A stretch of 64,000 bases of DNA, from contig KE647357.1 of NCBI GenBank assembly GCA_000447185.1, positions 2,573 to 66,572 of the forward strand, written 5' to 3'. Both the position numbers and the translations under genes were made by a program. The DNA is from Vairimorpha apis BRL 01. Lineage: Eukaryota > Microsporidia > Nosematidae. The notes beneath the pieces were generated by a model, which did no database searches, was not told the DNA's origin, and was given only the letters and a program-made list of their open reading frames with translations. Numbering within the stretch: the stretch's first letter is position 1; each line of letters begins with the position of its first letter. Shown in pieces: positions 31,598-43,136 of this stretch.

Positions 31598-32547
31598 TTT
31601 TTTTTATGTATGAAACAATAGAAAAGATAAAAAAACTTTTTAAAACAAATAAATTTTAATTTATGTTTATAGTTTTTTTTCCTATTACTTTTCAATCTCA
31701 CAATTCTTCTACTTTTTTGTTTAGATAAATTTTTTAGTTCTAATTCTTTTTTTACACGATTTACTATTTCTGTAACAAGTTTATCTGATATTTGTGATTT
31801 AGATTTTTTATTAGATTTATAATTTATATTATTTTCATTGTCAGAAATTTTAAAGTCATCGAAAATTTTGTTTTTATTAAAGTCAACTTCTGCTGTTTGT
31901 ACAATATTTTTAAATTGTTCATTAAAATTTGTATTATCGCTATAATTTTGTAAATTGCTATTATAAGGCTTTTTTTTACAACTATATAATGAATTTATAA
32001 AATTTGTTTTTGTTAAATGATTACTTAATTTACTTAAGTCTTCAATTTTAAAATTTTTAAAAACATTGGGCATATCATAATCAAATAATTTTGATGCCCA
32101 TCTTTGCAATGCTAAAATTAAATATGTTAAAGTGTCTGAGTCCATTGCACTTATAGAAGAAAAAGAGGTTATATATTTAGACATACAAGGATTTTTCATC
32201 TCGTGATACAAATCATCAATTGCATCGTCTGGAGAAGATGCTATTACAACATAATTTCCCTTTAAATCTATTATATCCTCCATTCTAGAAGTTAAATCGC
32301 TTGTTCCACCATGCTTTTTTAATTTATAATATTTATTGTCTAAAGCAAATGAACTAAAACTTTTTAATTCTTCCAATTTAAGTATAATATTAGTTTGACT
32401 TAAAAAAAGATTATATCTATCTATAATGGTTTGTATTACTTGTTTATGAATTTGTTCTATTTGTGGTTCTAATAATTTCTCATATAAAATATTAACACTT
32501 ATTTCTTCAGTTCTATTATATAATAAAAGCATAAATAAAATAAACAT
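31582..32547 (-). CDS. Probable secreted protein of unknown function
   Basis: The 321-residue protein begins with a short hydrophobic segment (MFILFMLLLY) that may be a signal peptide. The first half is folded-looking (YVVIASSPDDAIDDLYHEMK, TLTYLILALQRWASKLFDYD). The second half is Asn/Lys/Ser-rich and becomes strongly basic (SKQKSRRIVRLKSNRKKN), ending in an aromatic stretch (FFYLFYCFIHKK). No family is recognised. It is convergent with lipin and overlaps it by 16 bases. The terminal aromatic tail could be a membrane segment or read-through of 3' sequence after an indel. Confidence 0.5.
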   Translation of the reverse strand: MFILFMLLLYNRTEEISVNILYEKLLEPQIEQIHKQVIQTIIDRYNLFLSQTNIILKLEELKSFSSFALDNKYYKLKKHGGTSDLTSRMEDIIDLKGNYVVIASSPDDAIDDLYHEMKNPCMSKYITSFSSISAMDSDTLTYLILALQRWASKLFDYDMPNVFKNFKIEDLSKLSNHLTKTNFINSLYSCKKKPYNSNLQNYSDNTNFNEQFKNIVQTAEVDFNKNKIFDDFKISDNENNINYKSNKKSKSQISDKLVTEIVNRVKKELELKNLSKQKSRRIVRLKSNRKKNYKHKLKFICFKKFFYLFYCFIHKKNYLDQ

Positions 32548-34213
32548 GTTGTTTTTTTAAATTTGTTTTTACTTTATGTTTCATTGAGATAAAAGTTTGT
32601 TTTTCTCTGTGTTTCAAAAATGTTGAAAATAGAAAATATTTTATACAAATATTTTGCATTCAAAACTTGTTATTAAATTAATAAACAGTTAAATTTATAA
32701 ATATTTTTAATGTATAATTAGTTAAATAAATCTTTTTTAATTTAAAAATTTTTGATATTTATTCTTAAATATCCAATATTATATTCATTTATATTAAAAA
32801 ATTTTCATAAGTAATTACTATAAAATAAAAATATATTAAAATTTTTTTGAACGATTTATAATTAAATTATGTTTAAAAAACAACTTCATTATTATGTAAA
32901 AATCAAAACTTAAATATTTAATTTAATTTTATTATAAAGAAGATAAAATTAGTTTACGAAGTTTAAATTTTTTTTTAATCTTTGACAAAGAAAGAATAAA
33001 TATTAATTAAACTTTTATAGGTTATATAATTAATACTTTTTTAAGATAAATTAATACTTAAGAATTTGTCAAATTTTTAAAAAATATTTTTTATTTATAT
33101 GCAATATTTAAAAAAACCTATTTATAATTAATTAAAAAATTTTAACTTATATAATGTATAAGTAAAAAAAATAATCATTAGTTACTTATTCATTAATTAT
33201 AGATTAATATATCAGCTTTTTTGTTTGTACAATAATCGTTTTGTTTTATTTTTAATATTTTATTAGAATAAAAATATTTTAGATTTGACTATACTAAATT
33301 ATGTTTCTCGATATAAAAAATAACTTTTCTATTTACTTAAATAAATAAATAAATTATGTTTTTTGTTCAAAAGAAATAGTCATTTGAGCTAATTTATAAA
33401 CATCATAATACTTTTTATAGTTAAAATTTTTTTAAATATATAACAAATTAATTAAATTAATAAGTCAAAAAATATTTAAATAGTAATATTTTAAAATATT
33501 TAAAAAAGGTTTTTTATCTATAATCACAAAAATAATATAATAAATAATAATAAGAAACACTATAAAGATTAAATTAAAAAAAAATTTGTTATCTGCTTAA
33601 ATAAATTAAAGTTTTAAATTTTATTGAAACAATTTAAATATCATTTAAACAAAAACAAACTCTAAATTACAAATTATAAATTATAATATCAATTCAAATA
33701 ACGTATAATTGTACAATAACAATGCTTTTAATTAATATTAACAAAAATTATGATTTGTATAAAAAAATTTTTGTTAGTAATTGATGAGTTTTTTGTGTGA
33801 AAATTAAAAATTATTGTTATGTTTTTAGTACTTAAATATTTTATTAACATAATATAAAATTTTCATATAGTATTTTCATTTAAAAATTCACAATATTAAA
33901 TGTTTGTTTTTTTTGAAAGATTAAAATTGCAAATTTATAAAATTGTATATTTATATTATAAAAATATTTTCTATTAATTTTAATAGAATAAGAAAATATA
34001 AAAAGAAGTATATACATATGAATTTTTACAAACCAGTTACACTTTTTTATTAAAATAATATATAATTACAAAAATCTTTCATTAAATATGTAAAATAAAC
34101 TATTATTAAAAAATATCAAATATTTTCAATAAATTTAAAAAATAAAAATTATTGTGTTAAAACATTTAAACTAAGATATTTAAAATCTAAATATTATATT
34201 ATAAACAAATTTA
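32548..34213. other. 1.7 kb AT-rich spacer
   Basis: No gene or clear repeat is seen. Confidence 0.5.
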
Positions 34214-34864
34214 TTATAATTCACATCTTTCTGCATGCATTAAATCAAAAGCTTTGTCTTTATAAAAAAAATTAATGCTTACACCCATATCTCCTTCAGG
34301 TTCTTCGCTTAAAGAAACTGGATTTTTAGAATTAGCACCGCATGCATGTAATAAAGCGTTAGCAAGTGTTAATTCAAATTTTGTACGTTCTGCATTAACA
34401 AAAGTTGTCATGGTTTTGACGCATAGAGTATTATTACTTTGAACAATTAAAGGACTTTCGAGCTTAGCATTAGCAAAATCATCATTATAAATTTCTGAGT
34501 CACAATTATAAAACAATAAAACATTTTTTCCTGGATCGATTGTATGAACTTGTTGAAGTTGATTACTCAATTGTTCAATAGAATACCCACACGTATCTAA
34601 ATCTATTCCTATCGGAAGTTCTGGTTGAATAGTTATGTTAAATTGAAACATTGGATTTTTATTTGTTGGTTCTTTTTCTGCTCTTTTTCTTAAATCGCTT
34701 TCCACTTTTGATTTGACAATATCAACTGCATTTTCTAGATTATCCATTTTTAGTTCAAATTCTCGTCGACCTTTGTCACTTATAAATATGTCTAAGTAGA
34801 TCGGTACTACTTCTGGTGCAGGTTGTGGCGTGTTGCATAATATAGTAAAAAGAAGATGGAACAT
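34214..34864 (-). CDS. Secreted cysteine-containing protein; faint metalloprotease-like remnant
   Basis: The 216-residue protein has an N-terminal hydrophobic leader (MFHLLFTILC) and a well-balanced composition, with richer codon use than its neighbours, as for an abundant protein. Five cysteines lie in the mature part (contexts DTCGYS, YNCDSE, TLCVKT, HACGAN, ERCEL), suggesting disulfides outside the cell or in the spore wall. The helix FELTLANALLHACGAN sits where an ADAM-type metalloprotease would carry its zinc helix HExxHxxG, but the zinc ligands are not there, so if related it is inactive. No family is established. Confidence 0.55.
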   Translation of the reverse strand: MFHLLFTILCNTPQPAPEVVPIYLDIFISDKGRREFELKMDNLENAVDIVKSKVESDLRKRAEKEPTNKNPMFQFNITIQPELPIGIDLDTCGYSIEQLSNQLQQVHTIDPGKNVLLFYNCDSEIYNDDFANAKLESPLIVQSNNTLCVKTMTTFVNAERTKFELTLANALLHACGANSKNPVSLSEEPEGDMGVSINFFYKDKAFDLMHAERCEL

Positions 34865-36272
34865 ATAAATGTTTTTTTTCTTCTATATTTTTTATATATC
34901 GATAATCTCAAACATGTTTCAAAAAATTCACAAAACAATTTGTTTTAAATTGAGAGCGATATTTAGAATTTTTATAAATTTAAGAAAAAATTAAAAATTA
35001 ATACTATTAAATTTCACTATTGTAATTTAAAAAGAGAAATAACTAAAATTTTTGTTATTAATTTTTTATTTAAATTATAATTTTTTAAATTATTTGTCTT
35101 GTGTTTCATTAAAATTAAATTTTAAATTAAAAAAATATTTGTCTTATAAAAATAGTCAATATGTTTTAATTTTATATATAAATATACCAAATACTTAAAA
35201 TATTTATTACAATTTTATTTAAAATTATAAATTTTAAATAATCTAAATTTAAAAATAATTATATGTTATAAATTAAATTTATATTTAAATGATACAAATA
35301 TTAAAAATAAAATTTTATGATATTAATATGATTAATTTTATTTCGAGTTATTTTAGTTTATTTTTTGAAATTTTTCCGATTTATATTCTATTAGTTAATC
35401 AATAAAAAAATCTAAAATTAAATTAGATTTTTACTTAAATTATTAAAAAATTAATTCTTTTACTTTATGAAAACAATTAATTTTATTTACTTAAATTATT
35501 TAAAATTTATTAAAAATAATAAAAAATCCGTATGTTAAAAAAAATAAATTGAATCATAAATTTCAAAGTAACAAAAATTAAAAAATACTATACCTTTTTT
35601 TGTCTATTACAAATTGTTAACATTTTTTAACTATAAAAATAAAATAAAATATAAAAATATAAGATTATTTGTTTGTCAAACATATTTAAAATATGATGAT
35701 ATACAACTAAAAAACATCATACGTTATAATTACATTAAATACTAAATTTTTTAAAGGTTTATAAGAATTTAATAAAAAGTTTAATTTATATGTTTTGTTA
35801 TAAAATAAAAAATTTACGAAAAGAAAAAAAAATAATGTAAATTACAATTTTAACTATACTTTAATTATATGTTAAAAATTAAATTAATGTAGAAAAAAAA
35901 TACAAATTTATGAACAAAAATATATATAATTTAATTTTATAATAATTTAAGTTATGCTTTTGATGCATATAATAAAGTGGATAACACAGAAAAAATAAAA
36001 TTATTAAATTTATTTTAAAGTATTTAATTTATTTATATTTAATAATTATAAGTAAATTTTTAAGTATTAATTTTTTTTAACAATATAATATAATTTTATT
36101 TTCAATTAATAAATTATGTACATCTTTTAAATAAAATATCATTATTTAATTTAAATTTTAAACTTTTCTATACGTTAAACAAAAAAAATTGTACTTTAAA
36201 TATTTTTGTAAATGTTTACTAAATCAGTTTTTGTTTTAAAATTATTATTAATAGTTTTTAAAAAAAAACAAT
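34865..36272. other. 1.4 kb AT-rich spacer
   Basis: Nothing supported is seen. Confidence 0.5.
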
Positions 36273-37703
36273 ATGTATAAAAAATTATTTTGTATAATTA
36301 TAACTTCATATTCAATAAAAAATTACAACATAGATATAGATACAATTAATAGTTATAAACTTAAAAAATTTATGGCTACAAATATACCACCTTTACCAGG
36401 AATACTAGACTATTTTTTGATATCGACATTTGGTTCTTTATTTTCTACTATACTAAAGTATACAATATTTTTCATATTATTTTCAAATAATATTCTTGCT
36501 TCATTGATTTTATATGAAAATAATTCACAATTATCTTATAAATTAATATTTATTACAATAAGTGAAAAAATAGAAAATATTATTTTTAAATCATTTTTTT
36601 TAGGATTGTGTATAGTGTGCGATATTTCAAGTGTATATGATGTTTTAATAATTTTAATGATAGAAATTTATAATTATTTTATTAGACTCACTAATAGAAG
36701 AACTAATGTTTATTATGAAACTTTTAAGTTCTGCAAAAATTTAATTCTTTTAACATTAATTCCTATTTTAATATATATAAGCATATTTTATTTTGATTAT
36801 GAGTTAAGAAATAACACTATATCTTCATCTTTTTCTTTAGAATTTAATAGCTCATTTATAAAAACAACACCGACCCATTTAAAAGTTAAACATAAATCTT
36901 TTATTACCATTATAAACAAATATCATAAAACCTATATTTCTTTTGATGATCAAAAAATTTTATCGACCCCTGAATTGAATTCTAATTGTGTGTGGCAAAT
37001 TTTATATAACAAAAAAAATGCATTTCGTTTAATGCATGTTAAAACACGTAAATTTTTATCAATAAATCATGTAAATGATAATGATAAATTTTTTAATTTA
37101 GAGTTGTCAGATTGGGATTCAATTGAAGGCACTAATAATGAATTATTTAGAACGGAAAAAGCATTAAATGCGCGTAAAGAGTGTTTTACAATTAAAAATA
37201 CAAACACTGGATTATACTTAGGTATAAATAAATTTAATGAAGTTTATGGTAGTATATACAGTAATATGAAACATAGATATTTTTATATTGCAGATAATCA
37301 TATAATGAACAGTAATGAAAAAAAATTTAATATTTTATATCCTTCAAAAAGTTTATTGTCAAAAATATATGAACATACAAAATTTATTTGCCAAAGACAA
37401 AAAAGAAAATTTGATAGTTTACATGCATTAATTATCATTATAATTCCAATTATTAAATTATTTAAAACAGTAATAACGACTAGAAGAATTTATAAAATTA
37501 ACATCAAACCTTATGTCGTTTTTATATGGTTAAAATGTTTAATATTGTTTTTTTATTGCAATGATAATAGTTATATTAGATCTATGAAATTAATAATAAA
37601 ATATATATTTTTGAAAGATATTTGCAGATTTAAATTTTATATATATCTACCAATGCTATTATCAATGATGGTTTACAATAAAATATATTATGACATAATT
37701 TGA
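36273..37703 (+). CDS. PMT-derived membrane protein with MIR domain, catalytic N-terminus absent
   Basis: The layout is membrane spans, a lumenal MIR domain (about residues 200-340) and more membrane spans, as in dolichyl-phosphate-mannose protein mannosyltransferases. The span before MIR (LILLTLIPILIYISIFYFDY) and the following SSSFSLEFNSSF match the usual PMT junction. MIR repeats show as SFITIINKYHKTYISF, FRLMHVKTRKFLSI and FTIKNTNTGLYLGI. PMTs normally exceed 700 residues and carry the catalytic Asp-Glu in the first lumenal loop. Here the protein is 476 residues and no such loop is visible, so it is either a degenerate paralog or a regulatory remnant. Composition is strongly shifted to Ile, Asn and Lys. 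No start signal is seen and no coding sequence is apparent upstream. Confidence 0.65.
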   Translation: MYKKLFCIIITSYSIKNYNIDIDTINSYKLKKFMATNIPPLPGILDYFLISTFGSLFSTILKYTIFFILFSNNILASLILYENNSQLSYKLIFITISEKIENIIFKSFFLGLCIVCDISSVYDVLIILMIEIYNYFIRLTNRRTNVYYETFKFCKNLILLTLIPILIYISIFYFDYELRNNTISSSFSLEFNSSFIKTTPTHLKVKHKSFITIINKYHKTYISFDDQKILSTPELNSNCVWQILYNKKNAFRLMHVKTRKFLSINHVNDNDKFFNLELSDWDSIEGTNNELFRTEKALNARKECFTIKNTNTGLYLGINKFNEVYGSIYSNMKHRYFYIADNHIMNSNEKKFNILYPSKSLLSKIYEHTKFICQRQKRKFDSLHALIIIIIPIIKLFKTVITTRRIYKINIKPYVVFIWLKCLILFFYCNDNSYIRSMKLIIKYIFLKDICRFKFYIYLPMLLSMMVYNKIYYDII

Positions 37704-38460
37704 ATGAAAAAAATTAAATCAAATAATAAATACAATTTATTGTAACTTGTTAAAAATTATAAATTAATATTTTTATAAATTTTTTCACTTAAATATTGAT
37801 GATTTTTTATACACAAAAAAAATAAATAAAACATAATTTCGTATAAATTTATATAAATAATTTTAATTTTTTTTAATATTTAAATTTATCTACCAAAATA
37901 ATATTAAAAAAACTAATGTAAAAATATGAAAAATATTAATATTAGTTGCTCAGAGTAAAGTTTTATATATTGTGTTTTACTTATATCAAGTTTTAATTTA
38001 GACAAATATAGTATATACCTTAATTTTAAATTTTAATAATCATTAATTTCCTATTTTTTTATAATGTATCTATTATTTAAGCTTTTATAGTTAATTTATT
38101 TAAATTAATCTATAAATTATATTTAAAAGTAATTTAAGAATTATATTATTTTGTTTTTTAATGTTAAAAAAAGTATTATTGTACTTTATTTGTAAATATA
38201 AAAATATAGTTTAAAAAAATTATTAATGTAATTAAAGATAATTCAAATTTAATAAATTTTTTTTTAATATTTTGTTTGATAAAAGTATTTAACTTGACAA
38301 TTTAAGTTATTCAAAAAGAAAAACAAAAAATTTTATATTTTAAAACAGTTAAAAATAAAATATTGATATTTAATTTGAACATTATCAATTAAATTATATA
38401 TTTTTATGACAAAAACTAACATTAACAAATTATAATAATAAAAAATAATTAAAATATCAT
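37704..38460. other. AT-rich spacer
   Basis: Nothing supported is seen in this tail-to-tail gap. Confidence 0.5.
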
Positions 38461-39222
38461 TTATTTATCTAAAATTTCCTTATTAGATTTAAGGCCTTTA
38501 TCATATTCTTCTTTAAAATATAAAGATTCACTGTCCTCTTCAAATTTAACCAAATACATCTTTTTGTCACTTTTATCATCATCAATAGTATCTTCAGTAG
38601 TCATCCACACCCAAGCATTACTCAATTTAGTATTTTTAACTAATGGATATCTAGGATTAATGTAATGATGACATCCGAATCGCATAATACCATCTCTTGT
38701 CATCATAATTTTAGTCATATTATTATCATGTTGTGTAACAATCATAATTGAACCTACACCTCTTTCTTCAAATTTTTTTTTCTCTTTATTAAACATATAC
38801 AATTGACATCTTGATTTAAAATTAATTTTACCATTTATGTTTGTTTCTATATAATCTTCTTGTATTTTTTTTAGGTCTTCTGTTGTCTCGATATCATCTG
38901 ATTTTTTTATAGAAGATGTCAAAAAAGAACTTTCTTTCTTTTTATTTTTAATTTCAACTCCGTTTTTTTCTTCAACATATGATTTAGTTATTTCACTAGT
39001 AGAAGTTATTGGCTTTACACTTTCTTTTTTATCTGATTTTTCTTTATTTTTTAAATCCAAAAGCTTATCTGTATTCTCCTTTATAGATAATTCATTTACA
39101 TCTTTCACTTCCTCTACATTGCTATCATTATCATCTTTTTTTGATTCATTAGATCTATGTTCTTTGTTACTATTATTTTCAAAACTTTCTTTATCATTAT
39201 TAGATGCAGACTGAAAATTCAT
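38461..39222 (-). CDS. Ran-binding domain protein (RanBP1/Yrb-type)
   Basis: The first half is a disordered charged region (Ser, Asn, Glu, Lys). The second half (about 130-250) is a RanBD1 domain: INFKSRCQLYMFNKEKKKFE, ERGVGSIMIV, KIMMTRDGIMRFGCHHYI, then NAWVWMTTEDTIDDD and YLVKFEEDSESLYFKEEYD. The ERGVG and WVW motifs are hallmarks. RanBD proteins bind RanGTP and promote its release from karyopherins and its hydrolysis. The long acidic N-terminus recalls Yrb2 more than the minimal Yrb1, but FG repeats are absent, so the ortholog is unclear. CCC lies four bases before the ATG. The frame is intact. Confidence 0.88.
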   Translation of the reverse strand: MNFQSASNNDKESFENNSNKEHRSNESKKDDNDSNVEEVKDVNELSIKENTDKLLDLKNKEKSDKKESVKPITSTSEITKSYVEEKNGVEIKNKKKESSFLTSSIKKSDDIETTEDLKKIQEDYIETNINGKINFKSRCQLYMFNKEKKKFEERGVGSIMIVTQHDNNMTKIMMTRDGIMRFGCHHYINPRYPLVKNTKLSNAWVWMTTEDTIDDDKSDKKMYLVKFEEDSESLYFKEEYDKGLKSNKEILDK

Positions 39223-40240
39223 TAAAGGGCAATAAAAATATTTTAGAATTTTTTTTTAAATCTAATAAAATATTCAATTGGATAAAAAATTTTATTTTTT
39301 AAATTTAAGAATTTGTATATACTATAATATGATTATATATTTTTTAAAAAAAATATTATATTATGTTTCTTGTAAAAATATTGCTTATAACAAAATTTTT
39401 ATATATCTATTAATTTACAATTTAAATTTTGTTAATATTATTGTCAAATTATAAAGAATGGATATAAATATAATAAATATTTCAAAAATATCAAAATACT
39501 TCATTTATGCTCTTTATATTTTAATATCAAAATTTTAAAATTTATATTTGCAAGAATTAAAAAATAAAATTTTTTAAAATCCAAATAATGAAATAAAAGT
39601 GAAAATCAAATTGAATAATATATTTTTAAATTCAATAATTATTTAAACATGTTTTAGCCGAACTTAAATTATATATATATATAATTTTTAATTTTTTTTC
39701 ATTTATTTAAATACTTTATAAATCTCAATGTTTAAATATGATTTAACAAATAATATTTTTTGATTATTTAAATATAAAAAATATTTTTGTAAACCAAATA
39801 ATGATTTAAATTAATATAGTATTTATAGATAGTTATATACTTAAAAAAACAATTAAGTTTGGGTATATGTTTGTAAAAAAAATTTTATTTAATTATATAC
39901 AAAAAAATTATCAAACATTTTGGTATTGTTTAAGTCAAATTTATAGAAAAACATGATGTATATAAAAGACAATATGTTTTACAATGATATCATAAATAAT
40001 GAAAATTCAATATTTGCATAATAAATGTTTTAGATTTTTTACAATAATAATTTGATTTAAATTTAAAAAATACGTTATATGCTAAAAAATAAAAATATAA
40101 TTTTTTTAATACTGAAACCTCTTGTAACGACTTTTGTGATCAAAATCAAAAATCATTTGTTTATACAAAACCAATACATTTTTATTTAAAACGCACCAAC
40201 AATTAATTTATGTATATAAATATTTTTTATTGTATAAAAT
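39223..40240. other. 1 kb AT-rich divergent intergenic region
   Basis: It separates divergent starts. Apart from the CCC before the RanBD start at 39222, a more complex stretch at about 40110-40200 lies just before the plus-strand start. No motif is recognised. Confidence 0.45.
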
Positions 40241-41263
40241 ATGAATGACATGATTTTAAAATTACAACAAATTGAACAAAACATTCTTAATTCAAAACTT
40301 AAATACATAAAAAAAGATATTACATCAAGTTTAGACAAAATTTATACATTGCAGATTGAAAAAGCTCAATATTTTTTAAAATTGTTTTACACTAAGTACA
40401 ATATAACAATTAATTTAAATAAATTGAAATCAACAAATAAAACAATTGAAATATTAAAACTTAAAACAGAAATAAATTCAAAATTTAAATATATGAACAT
40501 TTTAATAACAAACAAGTTAAAAATAATAATTGATTATAAGATAAATCGATTTAATAAATTTATATATTATAGAAGAGATAAAATTTATACTTATATAAAA
40601 AATAAAATGATTTATACTGAAAAAAGAGATAAAATAATTAAAAAAAGTAATATCTTATTTAGTAAATGGATACATTCAATTATAACACATATAGAAATTT
40701 TTTTAAATTTATTAAATTCAAATAATTTTGGTATTACATCAGATAAAAAGTTTTATTACAAAAAAGAAAACGAAAGTATAAAAAAATTAAACGATGAATT
40801 TTCATCAAAAGAAAAAACACAATTAATTTCTAATAATTTCGATACTTCTGCTCATAAGTTCAAGTCTACTGATGTTTATACAAATTTATTTAAAAATGAT
40901 AAATTTAATAATATAGAAATTAGTACTGATTCAATTTATAATTTGCATTCTTTTAATAGTACAGAAACTAATAGTAATGGCCATTATTTCAATTCTTCTG
41001 AAATAAAAAACTTACGAAAAGAAAGTGATTTTACTGAATCAAACCACGAATTTTTTAGTACCACAACAAATAATTTAAATATACAATTTTTAAGTTCATT
41101 TCTTGTTAATAAAGAAAATTTGTATAATCATAATGAAATCAATTATGAAAAAAACAATTCACAAAACGCAGATAATTTTTTTATATCAATGCAAAGAGAA
41201 TCTAAAAAATATGATCACAGATTTAATTGTAAAAATATAACCGTTGTAAATCATAAATTTTAA
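40241..41263 (+). CDS. Asn/Lys/Ser-rich protein of unknown function, probably broken at its 3' end
   Basis: The 340-residue frame has a helical first half (IEQNILNSKLKYIKKDITSS and onward) and a low-complexity second half rich in Asn, Ser, Phe and Thr. The stop at 41263 is followed by a second in-frame stop nine bases on. The same frame then stays open to about 41480, encoding similar composition (NNVKNTPKKFSNAHIETNLH), and coding character continues to 42097 in other frames. The original gene may therefore have spanned about 40241-42097. No domain, signal peptide or start motif is seen. Confidence 0.45.
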   Translation: MNDMILKLQQIEQNILNSKLKYIKKDITSSLDKIYTLQIEKAQYFLKLFYTKYNITINLNKLKSTNKTIEILKLKTEINSKFKYMNILITNKLKIIIDYKINRFNKFIYYRRDKIYTYIKNKMIYTEKRDKIIKKSNILFSKWIHSIITHIEIFLNLLNSNNFGITSDKKFYYKKENESIKKLNDEFSSKEKTQLISNNFDTSAHKFKSTDVYTNLFKNDKFNNIEISTDSIYNLHSFNSTETNSNGHYFNSSEIKNLRKESDFTESNHEFFSTTTNNLNIQFLSSFLVNKENLYNHNEINYEKNNSQNADNFFISMQRESKKYDHRFNCKNITVVNHKF

Positions 41264-41569
41264 CAGATATAAATTAATCAACATGATTATAAATTTAATA
41301 ATGTGAAAAATACACCAAAAAAATTTTCTAATGCACATATAGAAACAAATCTTCACGAAATACATCGTTCCTTAACAAATGTTGATATAAAAGATAATCA
41401 AAATGATAATATGTCATATAAACAAGAACAAATACCTAATAACACAAATCATGTATTTAAAAATAAAAAAAATCTTTTATAAATCATGATTTTAATTCAG
41501 TAATATCAGAAAAAAATATAATTTTTTCACAACAGAATTTAGTACTGAGCGATCACATAAAAAAACGGA

Positions 41570-42097
41570 ATGAATGAGATATTTAATAATAAACGTAAAA
41601 ATGTTCCTTTAAAATTAAATAAACACACCAATAATTCTTTGATTAATTCTCATATGTATAATTATTCAGATACACAACAATATAAAATAAAACATACTAA
41701 TGTAAATACAAGAGTGCATTTGAATATATATCAATCGTTGTTTAAATTTGGTCAATATTTAATAAAAAAACTTAACGAAACATATAAAATAGAAACAAAA
41801 AATATACATCTTGACAACGTTAAACTACATATTCTTCTTACTTTAATTAAATTAAGATGTAATTTTTTAAAACATAATACTAAAAATATACAAGATGTAA
41901 ATTATGACAGAATTTATTTTATATTAAGCGAAGGAAATATAGATAGTGATAAAAGATTTTTTGAAATGATAGATGAGACTATACACGAAATTGACAAATT
42001 TAAAGATCCTGTTATTATAAGAATGGGAATACAATTTATACTCGCAAAAAAATACGTTAAAGATATTATAAATTTGAAAGAATCAATTAAACTGTAA
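41570..42097 (+). CDS. Unknown helical protein, possibly the C-terminal part of the preceding gene
   Basis: The 175-residue frame has an Asn/Lys-rich start and a better-ordered helical second half (YQSLFKFGQYLIKKLNETYK, HILLTLIKLRCNFLKH, FFEMIDETIHEIDKF, RMGIQFILAKKYVKDI). No start signal precedes its ATG, and the upstream 300 bases look coding in interrupted frames. I therefore suspect it belongs to the gene starting at 40241. No family is recognised. Confidence 0.4.
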   Translation: MNEIFNNKRKNVPLKLNKHTNNSLINSHMYNYSDTQQYKIKHTNVNTRVHLNIYQSLFKFGQYLIKKLNETYKIETKNIHLDNVKLHILLTLIKLRCNFLKHNTKNIQDVNYDRIYFILSEGNIDSDKRFFEMIDETIHEIDKFKDPVIIRMGIQFILAKKYVKDIINLKESIKL

Positions 42098-43129
42098 ATA
42101 TTAAATATTTTTTTGTATATAAAATATAATAAATTGGAATATTATTCATGTTAAAAAGCAATAATACTTTTAGTTTATATTTTTAACATTATATAAAGTT
42201 GTCTGAAATATGTAAATAATTTTTTTTTAAATCAATTTATTTAATAAAAAGAATCTTGTTTAATCTAAACTGGAGAAAAACAATACATTGTTAAAAATAA
42301 TAAATTATTTTCAATCTATTATATATCATTATAAATATTTATTTATTTAAAATTAAATAAAAATATTTTTAAAAAGTTTAAATTTTTTTTAATATTGAAA
42401 TCAATTAACAAAAATTTAAATTTCATAATTATTATTCAATATAACAACTCATATTGTAGCAAAGACTTGCGGAAGAGCTCCAAACTTAGGCAGCTCTCTA
42501 CAAAAGACTTAGATTGTTAATTTTTTTAATTAAAAATACTTTTATTTACTTTGATGTATTGTAATAGGACGTTTCTCATTTTTCTTACTGCTTTCTATAT
42601 ATTAAGGGTTAACACTATTTATATTTTTATTGTTCTAAAAAATAAAATAAATTAACACATAAAATAAATAATATATTTAAAATGATAAATTGACCAATTG
42701 AATAAATCAATGTGATAATTTTTTAAACACATATCATTATATTTAAATATAACAATAAATGTTTAATTATAATTTATATACAGACAAATGTTTTTGTTAT
42801 TTTCTATTTAAACAATCTTTTAATCTTTAAATTTGTTTATATGTATTTAAATTACAAATAAGAAATTTATTATTATTTAAAAATTTCTCAATCTTTTAAA
42901 TTTTTTTTAAAAATTTATTTTATTAAATTTTGTTTTCATTCTAATAATAAAAAAAGTTATTTTTTTAATTATTATACAAAGATTTAACTATTTGTAAACG
43001 TAAGAAATTATTAAGATTAATAATCAAATAAATTAAAACATCAAAGAATTTACATTGTAATTTTCATAAAAATATGATATACTAAATTTTTTTTTAAATA
43101 CAAGGTTTTGATTTTAAATTTATGTTATA
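42098..43129. other. Intergenic region with a G+C-richer island
   Basis: At about 42455-42620 a G+C-richer patch includes GGAAGAGCTCCAAACTTAGG. On the minus strand it reads LSLELFRKSLLQYELL, similar to SFELYRSNFYRKL just upstream of the reverse transcriptase of the element near 54.2 kb. It may be a small retroelement relic. The rest is featureless. Confidence 0.35.
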
Positions 43130-43132
43130 CCC
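43130..43132 (+). promoter_or_regulatory. CCC start-site signal
   Basis: CCC ends four bases before the ATG at 43137 and favours it over the in-frame ATG at 43122, which lies upstream of the motif. Confidence 0.45.
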
Positions 43133-43136
43133 TTTA

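Noticed and set aside
40241..42097. Spliceosomal introns to explain broken genes here and elsewhere
   Set aside because: The breaks need one base or are stops, and no GT...AG interval with a branch site near the breaks removes them while keeping frame.
42455..42530. Candidate tRNA in the G+C-richer patch
   Set aside because: No cloverleaf with a TTCRA loop and CCA-compatible acceptor could be laid out by eye; resemblance to the retroelement is the better explanation.
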